Part shown: piece by piece, positions 56,527-64,000 of the stretch
How positions within the stretch are numbered: position 1 is the first letter of the stretch
Layout: the number at the start of each line of letters is the position of its first letter
Assembly: GCA_964649085.1 (NCBI GenBank)
Contig: CAZYPN010000010.1
Location: 62,001-126,000 of the forward strand
Reading direction: 5' to 3'
DNA length: 64,000 nt
DNA from: JADMJV01 sp964649085
Lineage (GTDB): Bacteria; Vulcanimicrobiota; Xenobia; Xenobiales; JADMJV01
Translations under genes and position numbers: made by a program
Notes under the pieces: model-generated
Database searches by the model: none
Told to the model about the DNA's origin: nothing
What the model saw: only the letters and a program-made list of their open reading frames with translations

Positions 56527-57582
56527 ATGTTTTCCAAGGAAATCCTCGCATGCGAAGCGCCTCATCGCATGGACCACCAGTCAGGCATTCCCCTCAACGA
56601 ACAGATCAAGCGACCGCGGCCAGCCTACCTGTTCGCCAATACTGCCGGCAGCAAACCGAGCTTTCGTCGCCACTACGATCGAGACTTCCGACCCGACGAC
56701 CGCTATTTACGCGACCTCCCGGACATGACCGAAACCGTGGGGGGCATCGACGGCTCCGACGTAGCCATCCAGCAGGTCGGAGTGAGCGGTTTCCGTATGC
56801 CACTGCAGGTAGCCACCCGTGACGGAGGACAGCGAGAGTTAGAAGCCCGGATTACCGGAACGGTCTCGCTGGAGGCCGGCAACAAGGGCATCAACATGAG
56901 CCGCATTTTGCGCAGCTTTTACTCCCACCGCAGCGAGGTGTTCGATCTTCACACCCTGAGTCGCATCCTCGAAACCTATCTCCGAGAAGTTGGCACCCTG
57001 CAGGCTCGACTCAAGGTGCAGATGAGCTATCCGATGCTGCTCAAAAGCCTGCGTTCGGGCATGGAAGGGTTTCAGTATTACTCGGTGGCCTTCGTCGGCT
57101 GGCTCGAGGCCGGTGGCCGGCTACGCCGCTTTCTCGAACTGGACTTTGTCTACAGCTCCGCCTGCCCGTGTTCGGCCGAGCTGGCCGAACACGCCCGTGA
57201 AACGCGAGGGGCCTACGCCATTCCCCACAGCCAGCGCTCGAAGGCGCGAATCAAAGTGGAAGTCAAACCGGGAACCGACCTGCACATCGAGGAGCTGGTA
57301 GAAATGGCGCGCCAGGCCCTGCAAACCGAGACCCAGGTGCTGGTAAAGCGTGAGGACGAGCAGGCCTTTGCCGAAATGAACGGCGCCTACGTCAAGTTCG
57401 TCGAGGATGCCGCCCGACTGGTTCATCAAGTTCTCGATCGTGAGCCGCGCATCTGCGATTTTCAGGCGGCCTGTTCACACCTGGAGTCACTGCACAGCCA
57501 CGACGCTGTCTCGGTGATTTGTAAGGGCGTGCCCGGTGGTTTTCGGGCAGACTTTATGGAGTTCTCAGAGCTCGTCTGCTGA
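56527..57582 (+). CDS. folE2: GTP cyclohydrolase FolE2
   Basis: I start it at the ATG at 56527, which has AGGAG 5 bases upstream, giving 351 residues; the longer frame crosses the promoter. Family motifs are GVSGFRMPLQV, NKGINMSRIL and SSACPCSAELAEH (metal-binding Cys). FolE2 converts GTP to dihydroneopterin triphosphate for folate or queuosine and works with metals other than zinc. The C-terminus is convergent with rnhA with an 18-bp overlap. Confidence 0.93.
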   Translation: MFSKEILACEAPHRMDHQSGIPLNEQIKRPRPAYLFANTAGSKPSFRRHYDRDFRPDDRYLRDLPDMTETVGGIDGSDVAIQQVGVSGFRMPLQVATRDGGQRELEARITGTVSLEAGNKGINMSRILRSFYSHRSEVFDLHTLSRILETYLREVGTLQARLKVQMSYPMLLKSLRSGMEGFQYYSVAFVGWLEAGGRLRRFLELDFVYSSACPCSAELAEHARETRGAYAIPHSQRSKARIKVEVKPGTDLHIEELVEMARQALQTETQVLVKREDEQAFAEMNGAYVKFVEDAARLVHQVLDREPRICDFQAACSHLESLHSHDAVSVICKGVPGGFRADFMEFSELVC

Positions 57583-58044
57583 AGCGTCGGGCATAAAACG
57601 TCTGGCCGCGCTCACGGCCAGACGATCGCAGGCCTCGTTGTGTTCGTGGCCTGCGTGTCCCTTGACGTGCACCCAGTTCACTTTATGGCCTTGCATGGCT
57701 TCCAGCAGCTCTCGCCAGAGGTCCTGGTTTTCCACGGGCTTCTTGGCGGCGGTCCGCCAGCCGTTCGCCTTCCAGCGCTCGATCCACTTTTGTCGAAAGG
57801 CGTTGACCACGTAGCTGCTGTCGCTGTGGAGATCGACCTGCACCGGCCGCTTGAGAGCCTGCAGGGCGCGGATCGCTGCCATGAGTTCCATGCGATTGTT
57901 GGTCGTCAGCGGTTCTCCGCCGCAAATGTCTTTACTGCGACCACTGCGAGCGTCGATGAGCCGCGCCGCCCAGCCCCCGGGGCCAGGGTTGCCTTTGCAT
58001 GCGCCGTCGGTGAAAACGACGACTTTATGGGGTGCTTCGCTCAT
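57565..58044 (-). CDS. rnhA: Ribonuclease HI
   Basis: The start is the ATG at 58044, giving 159 residues. Catalytic DEDD residues are present in VVFTDGACKGNPGPGG, NNRMELMAAI, LHSDSSYVVN and HNEACDRLA. It removes the RNA of RNA-DNA hybrids. It overlaps the preceding membrane-protein gene by 20 bp and the convergent folE2 by 18 bp. Confidence 0.96.
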   Translation of the reverse strand: MSEAPHKVVVFTDGACKGNPGPGGWAARLIDARSGRSKDICGGEPLTTNNRMELMAAIRALQALKRPVQVDLHSDSSYVVNAFRQKWIERWKANGWRTAAKKPVENQDLWRELLEAMQGHKVNWVHVKGHAGHEHNEACDRLAVSAARRFMPDASADEL

Positions 58045-58423
58045 GCAGCAGGGGCCGAACAAACTCGGTGACAAAGGGTATCTGGCAACGCTTTCCAAGC
58101 CAGGCGCTGACCGTGGCGTAGACGACAACTCCGAAGCCGATCCACTCGGCCAGCTTGAGAAACGGATAGAGCAACAGCCCGAACAGCCCCAGTCGGCCGA
58201 TGACGGCCCCCAGTGTCCACAGGCTGACCCCACCCCAAAAGAGAGTCAGACCGAGGACCAACCCCTGGAACATGTGGTAGCGCAGATACTCGCTCTTTTG
58301 CTGACGAGCCGAAAGCATAAAGACAGGAAAGGCCACGTACCAGTAGGGATAAGCCAGCGCCGAAAAAAGTCGATCCTCGGCCGAGGGCTGCTCGACCGAG
58401 GAGGAAGGCTGGGACTGCTCCAT
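58025..58423 (-). CDS. Small multi-pass membrane protein (DUF4870/Tic20-like)
   Basis: Start at the ATG at 58423 gives 132 residues. A short polar N-terminus is followed by about three hydrophobic segments with AYPYWYVAFPVFMLS and SEYLRYHMFQGLVLGL, a pattern found in the DUF4870/Tic20-like families of unknown function. It lies just downstream of the LLM oxidoreductase gene. Confidence 0.7.
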   Translation of the reverse strand: MEQSQPSSSVEQPSAEDRLFSALAYPYWYVAFPVFMLSARQQKSEYLRYHMFQGLVLGLTLFWGGVSLWTLGAVIGRLGLFGLLLYPFLKLAEWIGFGVVVYATVSAWLGKRCQIPFVTEFVRPLLHERSTP

Positions 58424-58430
58424 GGTCGAG

Positions 58431-59444
58431 CTAAACTCCCACCGGCGTGCGTTTGAAGTGAGGAATGATGTGCTGACCATACTCGGCAACGATTCGCTCC
58501 TCATCACCACACATCAAATAGATGTTGAACTGCGTGACGCCGGCCGCTTCGAGCTCTTTGAGTTTCTCAACATGCTGCTCGATGCTGCCCAGCACCGAAA
58601 AACTGTCGATGACGTCGTTGGAGATGAAGTCCAGATGATCGGCGTCCTTGTCGGCGTGGTGTTTGTAGTCATAGCCCTTGCGCCCCGCGATATAGTCGGT
58701 AAGTCGTTTGGGCACGCTGCCACCCTCGCGGCCGTAGCGCTCCACGAGGTCAGCCACGTGGTTGCCCACCATGGCCGGGAACCAGCGAGTCTGCTCTCTC
58801 CCTTTCTCGATGGGGCCGACCCAAACCGGAGCCGCCGACATAATCCGCAACGCGCTCTCGGGCCGTCCGGCCGCCCGGGTGGCTTCCTTCGCCTGATCGG
58901 TGAACCACTTGACCAACCAGGGATCACCGATTTGCAGGATCAATCCGTCGGCGTGCTTGCCTGCCATAGCCAGGGCCTTGGGCCCATAGGCAGCCACCCA
59001 ACAGGGCATCTCGTGGCCCTTCGTCCAGGTCAACTCCTGAGACTTGCCGAGATACTCGACAGGCTTGCCCGCGACCATCGTTTTCACGAAATGATTGAAG
59101 TCAGCCATTTCCTCGAGACTGCTGGGCTTGAAACCCAGCAGGCGCCGGGAGCTATCGCCGCGACCCACACCCAGGTCGAAACGCCCGTCGCTAATGTCAC
59201 ACATGTTGGCAAAGACACTGGCAGCCACGGTCCAATCGCGAACCAGGGGGTTGGTCACACAGGGACCATAGCGCAGCCGCTTGGTCTCTCGCATACACAC
59301 CGCCATGGTGGTGTAGCACTCCCGCCACAGGACGTGCGAATCGAAGAACCAGGCATAGTCGAATCCGGCGACTTCAGCCTGCTTGCACAGAGCGACGGTG
59401 CGCTCGAGCGGGATGTCTCCCTTGAAGGTAATGGCAAATTCCAC
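58431..59444 (-). CDS. LLM-class F420-dependent-type oxidoreductase
   Basis: This 337-residue luciferase-like TIM barrel starts with GTG. It has the motifs of the TIGR03842-like family of F420-dependent oxidoreductases: MEFAITFKGDIPLERTV, DYAWFFDSHVLWRECY, DGRFDLGVGRGDSSRR and a C-terminal Gly-rich region. No F420 biosynthesis gene is nearby; FMN or F420 may serve. Substrate unknown. Confidence 0.85.
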   Translation of the reverse strand: MEFAITFKGDIPLERTVALCKQAEVAGFDYAWFFDSHVLWRECYTTMAVCMRETKRLRYGPCVTNPLVRDWTVAASVFANMCDISDGRFDLGVGRGDSSRRLLGFKPSSLEEMADFNHFVKTMVAGKPVEYLGKSQELTWTKGHEMPCWVAAYGPKALAMAGKHADGLILQIGDPWLVKWFTDQAKEATRAAGRPESALRIMSAAPVWVGPIEKGREQTRWFPAMVGNHVADLVERYGREGGSVPKRLTDYIAGRKGYDYKHHADKDADHLDFISNDVIDSFSVLGSIEQHVEKLKELEAAGVTQFNIYLMCGDEERIVAEYGQHIIPHFKRTPVGV

Positions 59445-59497
59445 GCGATGGCCTCCCCAGGTCCAATTTCAAGCCGGAAACTTAATGAAACCGGGCC

Positions 59498-60886
59498 CTA
59501 AGTCCTGCCGGCCAGTTGTCGGGCCCACTCGTACACCTCGGCGTAGCGACGGGCCGACGGACCCCAACTGAAATCTCTCGACATGGCCCTACCCACAGCC
59601 GCTCCCCAAAACTCAGGCCGACGGTAGTCGCGCAGCGCTCTTCCAAGGGCGTGCAGCATCGCCCCTTTCTCGTAGGGACCAAATTGGTAGCCTACGCCTT
59701 CAGGGTGGGAACAGTCGAGCACCGTATCCATCAGCCCCCCCGTGGCCCGCACAACCGGCAAAGCGCCATAACGCATGGCGATCAACTGGCTGATGCCGCA
59801 GGGTTCGAAGCTAGAGGGCATGAGGAAGATGTCGCTGGCGGCGTAGACCAGGTGAGACACCTCATTGTTGAAGCCGATCCAGTTGGCAATGCGATCACCG
59901 TGGTAATAGGTGGCGCTGCGGAAAGCGTTCTCGTAGTCGGAATGCCCGGAGCCCAGGACCATGAACTGGGCATCGGTCAGGGCCCAGATGTCGCCCAGCG
60001 ACTCGACAATCAGGCGGATACCCTTTTGATCGTCGAGCCGCGACACAACTCCGATCAACGGAACGTCAGGGTCGACCCGCAACCCCTGACGACGCTGCAA
60101 CTCCATCTTGCAGCGACGTTTGCCCTCGCGATGATGAACATCGTAACGAGCCGGCAAATGGGGGTCGGTGGCGGGGTTCCAAATCTCGGTGTCGATGCCG
60201 TTGATGATCCCCACCAGGCGATGGTCGCGCTGACGTAGCAACCCGTCCAACCCAAACCCATACTCCCGTCGTTGAATCTCGTGGGCATAGGTGGGGCTGA
60301 CGGTAGACACGATATCGGCCGCGTAGATCGCCTGCTCCATCAGATTGAGGATGCCCTGAGCATCGTAGACGCCGAGCAGAGGCCACTTGGAATTGGCGCA
60401 CATCCCCTGGTGAGCCATATTGTGAATCGTGAACACCAACCCTCCCCGATTGGGAGCCGCCCAGTGCAAACGAATGGCCGCAGCCGCGTGCCAATCGTGG
60501 GCGTGGATCACATCCGGTTGCCAACCCGATAAACGGCAAGCCTCGAGTGCAGCTCGGGCAAAGAGCACAAAACGCTCGGGGTCGTCATCATGGCCATAGG
60601 CCGATGAGCGGGAACCAAAAAAGCGCTCATTCTCGATAAAGAAGTCGGTGTTGTTGGCCGCCAGAACCTGGCAGTACTCCTGACGCCAGTCCATATGCAC
60701 TGGAAAGGCCTCCATGGCCCGACTCATCTGATAGCGACCGGGATCGATGCAGCCGTAGCGAGGCAGCATCAGCTTCACATCGATCCCCAGCTTACGGAGG
60801 GCCTGGGGCAGAGCACCGGCGACATCACCAAGACCGCCGACTTTGACATAAGGAGTGGCTTCAGCAGCCAGGAACAGCACTTTCAT
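59498..60886 (-). CDS. glgA: Glycogen synthase GlgA
   Basis: This full-length 462-residue GT5 enzyme has the ADP-glucose-binding KVGGLGDV (about 15-22) and the C-terminal SSFEPCGISQLIAMRYGALPVVRATGGLMDTV region, with E in the conserved position. Together with glgP at 39724-42318 it shows glycogen storage and use, although glgB and glgC are not in the window. It follows the pseudo-receiver/HPt gene on the minus strand. Confidence 0.96.
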   Translation of the reverse strand: MKVLFLAAEATPYVKVGGLGDVAGALPQALRKLGIDVKLMLPRYGCIDPGRYQMSRAMEAFPVHMDWRQEYCQVLAANNTDFFIENERFFGSRSSAYGHDDDPERFVLFARAALEACRLSGWQPDVIHAHDWHAAAAIRLHWAAPNRGGLVFTIHNMAHQGMCANSKWPLLGVYDAQGILNLMEQAIYAADIVSTVSPTYAHEIQRREYGFGLDGLLRQRDHRLVGIINGIDTEIWNPATDPHLPARYDVHHREGKRRCKMELQRRQGLRVDPDVPLIGVVSRLDDQKGIRLIVESLGDIWALTDAQFMVLGSGHSDYENAFRSATYYHGDRIANWIGFNNEVSHLVYAASDIFLMPSSFEPCGISQLIAMRYGALPVVRATGGLMDTVLDCSHPEGVGYQFGPYEKGAMLHALGRALRDYRRPEFWGAAVGRAMSRDFSWGPSARRYAEVYEWARQLAGRT

Positions 60887-60903
60887 GGGGCTGCCCTTCT
60901 CGT

Positions 60904-61512
60904 TCAGACCGTGCGGTCCTGGCGATGCTGCTGTTCGAGAACCCGACGGGCGGCTTCCAATTCTTTGATAAGCACCTCCCAGTCGGGGCGTTCACTGCGT
61001 AGAAAAGCCTGCAGTGAAGTGGCCCCCACACTGCCTGCCAACTCGTGCAAACGCTCGAGCAGTTCGCGACCGTCCTGTCCCTCCTGCTGGGCCGAACGCG
61101 CCTGCTGGAGCAGTTGGGGTCCTTGCTGCAGGAAGTTTTGCACAATGCGGTCGGCCAGGGCACGCCCGCCCTGAACATAAAGGCGCGCCAGAGCCGTCGA
61201 GTCGAGCATCTTGGTGCTCAAGGGCTGAGCCAGAGAACGCAGGGCTGGGCGCAGCCTGGAAGGCACAAAGGGCTCGATCAAGGTGCTCTCCTCATCGAGC
61301 ACGGCCAACCAGGACTCTCGGCTGGCCGCATCGAGGCTATTCTGACTCAGGGCCACCCAGGGACCCGGAGGCAGGGCGCTGGGCGGCGCCTCGGCCCCGA
61401 TAACCCACAATTGAACTCGCGTCGGCCGGTCCTGAACCTCGTAGCCCTCACCACTCAACCACTCGAGCAGCCCTTCAAACGGAGGCGCGCCACCTAGGTG
61501 TAGCGGTCTCAA
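60904..61512 (-). CDS. Pseudo-receiver plus HPt-like protein
   Basis: This 202-residue protein (TTG start directly after the minE stop) has an N-terminal ~95 residues that resemble a receiver domain without the phosphoacceptor Asp (VQLWVIGAE...LIEPFVPSRLRPAL). The C-terminal ~95 residues have an HPt-like four-helix pattern with the sequence RLHELAGSVGATSL, where H156 is in the place of the phosphorylated His (consensus HxLKGSxxxxGA). It could be a phosphorelay step or a scaffold. Assignment is by motif only; no histidine kinase is near. Confidence 0.5.
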   Translation of the reverse strand: MRPLHLGGAPPFEGLLEWLSGEGYEVQDRPTRVQLWVIGAEAPPSALPPGPWVALSQNSLDAASRESWLAVLDEESTLIEPFVPSRLRPALRSLAQPLSTKMLDSTALARLYVQGGRALADRIVQNFLQQGPQLLQQARSAQQEGQDGRELLERLHELAGSVGATSLQAFLRSERPDWEVLIKELEAARRVLEQQHRQDRTV

Positions 61513-61926
61513 TTAAGCGCTCTGTTCCTCGATGCTGGGAGGAGCCTCTTCCTCGCGGGAACGCCGCCAACGTACTCCCCGAAGATTCTTTTTGACCCGT
61601 TTTCTGGGTGCCGTCGGGGCCCGAAGTGCCTGCTCTGGAAGGTGGGCCTGACGATGAACTCGGACCACCTTCACCCCGGCGCTCCAGTGCATCTGCTCGT
61701 CTCGAGAGTCCAGCCGGACATCCAGGCTGGCGGCGTCGATTTCCATGTAGCGACCGAGCACCTCCAGCAAATCTCGCCGCATCGACTCGGACAGGCCGGG
61801 GGCCACGCTGCAACGATCACCCACCAGGGCATTCTTCAGACGCTGGCGAGCCGCATCCCGGGAAACATCCTTGGGACGCCCCCCGAAGAGTCGCTGCAGC
61901 AAGGGAATACGCATCAAAAACTCCAC
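61513..61926 (-). CDS. minE: Cell-division topological factor MinE with extended basic tail
   Basis: This 137-residue protein has GTG start with GGAGGAG. The N-terminal membrane-targeting helix (LLQRLFGG) and the anti-MinCD/dimerisation core (AARQRLKNALVGDRCSVAPGL, DLLEVLGRYMEIDAASLDVRL) are well conserved. The last ~45 residues are very basic (APRKRVKKNLRGVRWRRSREEE), absent in classical ~90-residue MinE, and may bind membrane or nucleic acid. Confidence 0.92.
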   Translation of the reverse strand: MEFLMRIPLLQRLFGGRPKDVSRDAARQRLKNALVGDRCSVAPGLSESMRRDLLEVLGRYMEIDAASLDVRLDSRDEQMHWSAGVKVVRVHRQAHLPEQALRAPTAPRKRVKKNLRGVRWRRSREEEAPPSIEEQSA

Positions 61927-61934
61927 GGCTCCTC

Positions 61935-62759
61935 CTAGTGACTGGCTTGACTGCCGAGATTGACCGTAAACATTCGGCGAATTCGGGTCATCAACCCGGG
62001 TTGTTCGGGCGCATAGGCCGGTGCTCCCGGATCCATGAGCCTTTGAATGACCTGACGGTAGGCCAGACCGGCCTTGCTCTTGGGATCGAGCACAGCCGGT
62101 TCTCCCTTGTTGGAGGCGTGCACAATGCGCTCATCCTCAGGCACCATGCCGATCAACTGCAGATTGAGAATATCCTGAACATCCTCGACCGAGAGCATCT
62201 GTCCGCGCTGGGAGACGTTCGGCTTAAAGCGGTTGAGCAGCAAGCGAATCGGCTGAATCTCGGCCGCCTCGAGCAGCCCTACGATGCGGTCGGCGTCGCG
62301 CACGGCACTGACTTCAGGGTTGGTCACGACGATAGCTTCGTCGGCACCGGCGATGGCGTTCTTGAAACCCATCTCGATGCCGGCGGGACAGTCGAGCAAC
62401 ACGTAGTCAAAGGCCTGCTTGAGCTCCTCACACAGGGCCTTCATCTGTTCAGGCTTGACGGCGTCCTTATCGCGAGACTGAGCCGAAGCCAGGATCTGCA
62501 GATTCTCGAAGCGCTTGTCGCGGATCAGCGCCTGTCGGAAACTGCGACACTTCCCCTCGACCACGTCGACAAGGTCGAAGACGATGCGATTCTCGAGCCC
62601 AAGCACCAGGTCCAAATTTCGCAGTCCGATGTCGGTGTCGACCAGGACCACCGATTTGCCGGCCTGAGCCAGCCCCGATCCCAGATTGGCGGTAGCGGTG
62701 GTCTTACCCACCCCGCCCTTTCCGGAAGTGATCACGATGACTCTACCCATGTTGCTCAC
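61935..62759 (-). CDS. minD: Septum site-determining ATPase MinD
   Basis: This 274-residue MinD starts with GTG and AAGGAG. The deviant Walker A GKGGVGKTT (13-21), DTDIGLRNLDLVLG and a C-terminal amphipathic membrane-targeting helix (GLMTRIRRMFTVNL) are present. It sits between minC and minE. Confidence 0.97.
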   Translation of the reverse strand: MSNMGRVIVITSGKGGVGKTTATANLGSGLAQAGKSVVLVDTDIGLRNLDLVLGLENRIVFDLVDVVEGKCRSFRQALIRDKRFENLQILASAQSRDKDAVKPEQMKALCEELKQAFDYVLLDCPAGIEMGFKNAIAGADEAIVVTNPEVSAVRDADRIVGLLEAAEIQPIRLLLNRFKPNVSQRGQMLSVEDVQDILNLQLIGMVPEDERIVHASNKGEPAVLDPKSKAGLAYRQVIQRLMDPGAPAYAPEQPGLMTRIRRMFTVNLGSQASH

Positions 62760-62771
62760 GTTGCTTTCTCC

Positions 62772-63584
62772 TTATCGGGCTAGCGCTGGTTCGAAATGAA
62801 GTTGGTCTTTGGCGCAGGTTACTTTAAAAGCACCTGGCAACTTGTGGCCCACATTGCCGACATCTCCGGTCCACAGTCCGTCGGCGATGCGAAGCACGGT
62901 GGGGTGAAGGGACTGGCAGTAGATCTGGGCCTCGGAGTTGCCGGCACAGCCGGCGTGAATGCGCCCCCGAACCGTGCCCAAGACGAGCACATCACCGTCG
63001 GCCTCCAATTCGGCTCCAGGATTGAGGTCGCCCCAAAGCACGATATGCCCGGGATAGACCGCCTTCTGACCGGAGCGCAGTGTGCGCTTAATGTACAGAG
63101 TGGCTTCCTGTTCGCGCTCTTCGGGGGCTGCCGGGGGCTCGACGGCGGGCGCCTCGGAAGTCGGCTCGGCTTGAGCCACTTCCTCGACCGGCTCGGAAAC
63201 GTCTTCGTCCCGCAACCGGCGCGGCGGACGCTGACGCAACTGCCGTCCCTGATGATGGGCCAGCCCCAAACGACCAATGATCGCCTTGTGACCGGCAGCT
63301 TCGGCCACGGTTCGGGTTTGCAACGAGGTGCTGAGTACCCCGACCAGAGCTACTTTCTGTTCCTCGAGTACCTGAAGGAGACGCCGAAAGCCCGCTTCAT
63401 CCAATTCGCGCCAGCCGAGATCGAGAGAAACCTGGGCCCCTTCGCCGAGAAACCCCCGACTTTCGCCGAGGCGTGCCGCCACCTGATCGAGCAAACTCTC
63501 CAGGTCGACATCCTCGCGAACGCACAGCATCAGGCCATGGCGAGTGCCTTTGAGAACCACCCCGTGCTCGACTGCCATCATCAT
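62772..63584 (-). CDS. minC: Septum site-determining protein MinC
   Basis: This 270-residue MinC has the N-terminal FtsZ-antagonising domain (about 1-100) and a C-terminal beta-helix (TLYIKRTLRSGQKAVYPGHI, NPGAELEADGDVLVLGTVRGRIHAGCAG), joined by a long, acidic, Pro-rich linker (about 115-165). It is the first gene of the min operon. A G/A-rich site precedes the ATG weakly. Confidence 0.95.
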   Translation of the reverse strand: MMMAVEHGVVLKGTRHGLMLCVREDVDLESLLDQVAARLGESRGFLGEGAQVSLDLGWRELDEAGFRRLLQVLEEQKVALVGVLSTSLQTRTVAEAAGHKAIIGRLGLAHHQGRQLRQRPPRRLRDEDVSEPVEEVAQAEPTSEAPAVEPPAAPEEREQEATLYIKRTLRSGQKAVYPGHIVLWGDLNPGAELEADGDVLVLGTVRGRIHAGCAGNSEAQIYCQSLHPTVLRIADGLWTGDVGNVGHKLPGAFKVTCAKDQLHFEPALAR

Positions 63585-63821
63585 AAGATTGAATTATTCT
63601 CAAGCCCCAGGAGGACTCCTGCAAGCCGACCAGGACGAACCACAAAGAGGGGTATTCTGGCGAAAGCGAGAGCAAAAGTGTAAACATCAGAACGCGGATC
63701 GAGAATTTTCGAGTATGAGAAGAAAACCTAACCAAAGGTTGCTTTCCCGAGAAGCAAATGTGTTAGATGATGTTGACGAAGATCAAACACCTAATTGTTT
63801 GCAGCGGAGGACCGTAACAAC

Positions 63822-64000
63822 ATGGCTTTTGGAGTAAACTCGCCCGGATTCGGTTTCGGGTTCACCGGAGTTCAAAACTTTGGGGGAGTCGGGCTTCCGC
63901 CCGCGGGAGTGCCGATCCAGCAGTTTGCCAACACGCCCGTTCAGTTATTTCAACTGACTCAACTGCTCGGCACCATGCTCAACGCTCTGTCGCAACTGCA
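63822..64000 (+). CDS. Gly/Phe-rich protein of unknown function (partial, N-terminus only)
   Basis: An ATG at 63822 with GGAGG 11 bases upstream opens a frame that runs off the window (about 60 codons). The N-terminus is rich in Gly, Phe and Val (NSPGFGFGFTGVQNFGGVG), then Gln/Leu-rich helix (IQQFANTPVQLFQLTQLLGTML). There is no signal peptide. No family is recognised. It is divergent from minC. The 63585-63821 gap between them holds no gene that I can see. Confidence 0.5.
   Translation, partial: MAFGVNSPGFGFGFTGVQNFGGVGLPPAGVPIQQFANTPVQLFQLTQLLGTMLNALSQL

Noticed and set aside
63608..63621. CAGGAG-GA-CTCCTG palindrome upstream of minC
   Set aside because: The 2-base centre is too tight for an RNA hairpin and one 14-bp palindrome in GC-rich DNA is not enough to call an operator.

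Overview
The window is dense (genes nearly back to back, few gaps above 200 bp), GC-rich bacterial chromosome. It carries no rRNA, tRNA, CRISPR array, insertion sequence or phage gene that I can see. Several features suggest a diderm of the Terrabacteria type: a LolA-like periplasmic carrier, type II/IV pilus-type proteins (PilX/GspK-like, GspF/PilC), a complete MinC-MinD-MinE set, the ffh-rpsP-khpA-ylqD-rimM-trmD order, cdaA-ybbR-glmM, YqeG, FolE2 and an F420-type luciferase-like oxidoreductase. Uncultured phyla such as Vulcanimicrobiota/Eremiobacterota or basal Cyanobacteriota relatives would fit, but the sequence alone does not settle it.

Layout. (1) 1-5.6 kb, mostly minus strand: a partial pilus-like protein, a secreted protein, a LolA-like protein, a zinc-ribbon protein, a Cys-cluster protein, two proline-rich proteins that share a C-terminal motif, and an 81-residue helical protein behind a clear terminator. 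(2) 5.7-9 kb: a class III aminotransferase and a fused homocysteine methyltransferase/methylenetetrahydrofolate reductase. (3) 9-26.3 kb: one long minus-strand flagellar-type type III secretion operon in the order flgB-flgC-fliE-fliF-fliG-fliH-fliI-fliJ-lytic transglycosylase-fliK-flgE/G-like-fliM-fliN-fliN-fliO-fliP-fliQ-fliR-flhB-flhA-second fliQ. (4) 26.6-32.9 kb: small proteins, then a three-subunit molybdenum hydroxylase, a PQQ-dehydrogenase-like beta-propeller and YqeG. (5) 32.9-39.7 kb: GspF/PilC, an ATP-grasp ligase beside a SpeD decarboxylase, then the divergent cdaA-ybbR-glmM operon and ClpS. (6) 39.7-46.1 kb: ffh-rpsP-khpA-ylqD-rimM-trmD running into glgP. (7) 46.1-51 kb: a serine hydrolase lipoprotein, RNase G and two tandem metallo-beta-lactamase-fold enzymes. 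(8) 50.9-64 kb: RlmD-ClpABC-like-FHA, Tat, GroES-like, FolE2, RNase HI, an LLM oxidoreductase, glycogen synthase, a pseudo-receiver/HPt-like protein, minE-minD-minC and the start of an unknown gene.

The most unusual element is the flagellar-type export operon. It has the full export gate and ATPase complex, the MS-ring, the C-ring, the proximal rod and one hook/rod-type axial protein. However, FliM lacks the N-terminal CheY-binding peptide and FliG has lost several torque-helix charges, while the contact motifs that hold the C-ring together remain. FliQ and FliN are each duplicated, and no flagellin, hook-cap, stator or chemotaxis gene is in view. This suggests a secretion machine, or a motor that is not steered, rather than an ordinary chemotactic flagellum. 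Other points of interest are a SpeD/ATP-grasp pair without spermidine synthase, a molybdenum-hydroxylase iron-sulfur subunit missing the ligands of one cluster, a Clp ATPase without middle domain or ClpP-docking loop paired with an FHA protein, a solitary GroES-like protein divergent from folE2 across a large dyad, and a Shine-Dalgarno-sequestering hairpin before the Cys-cluster gene.
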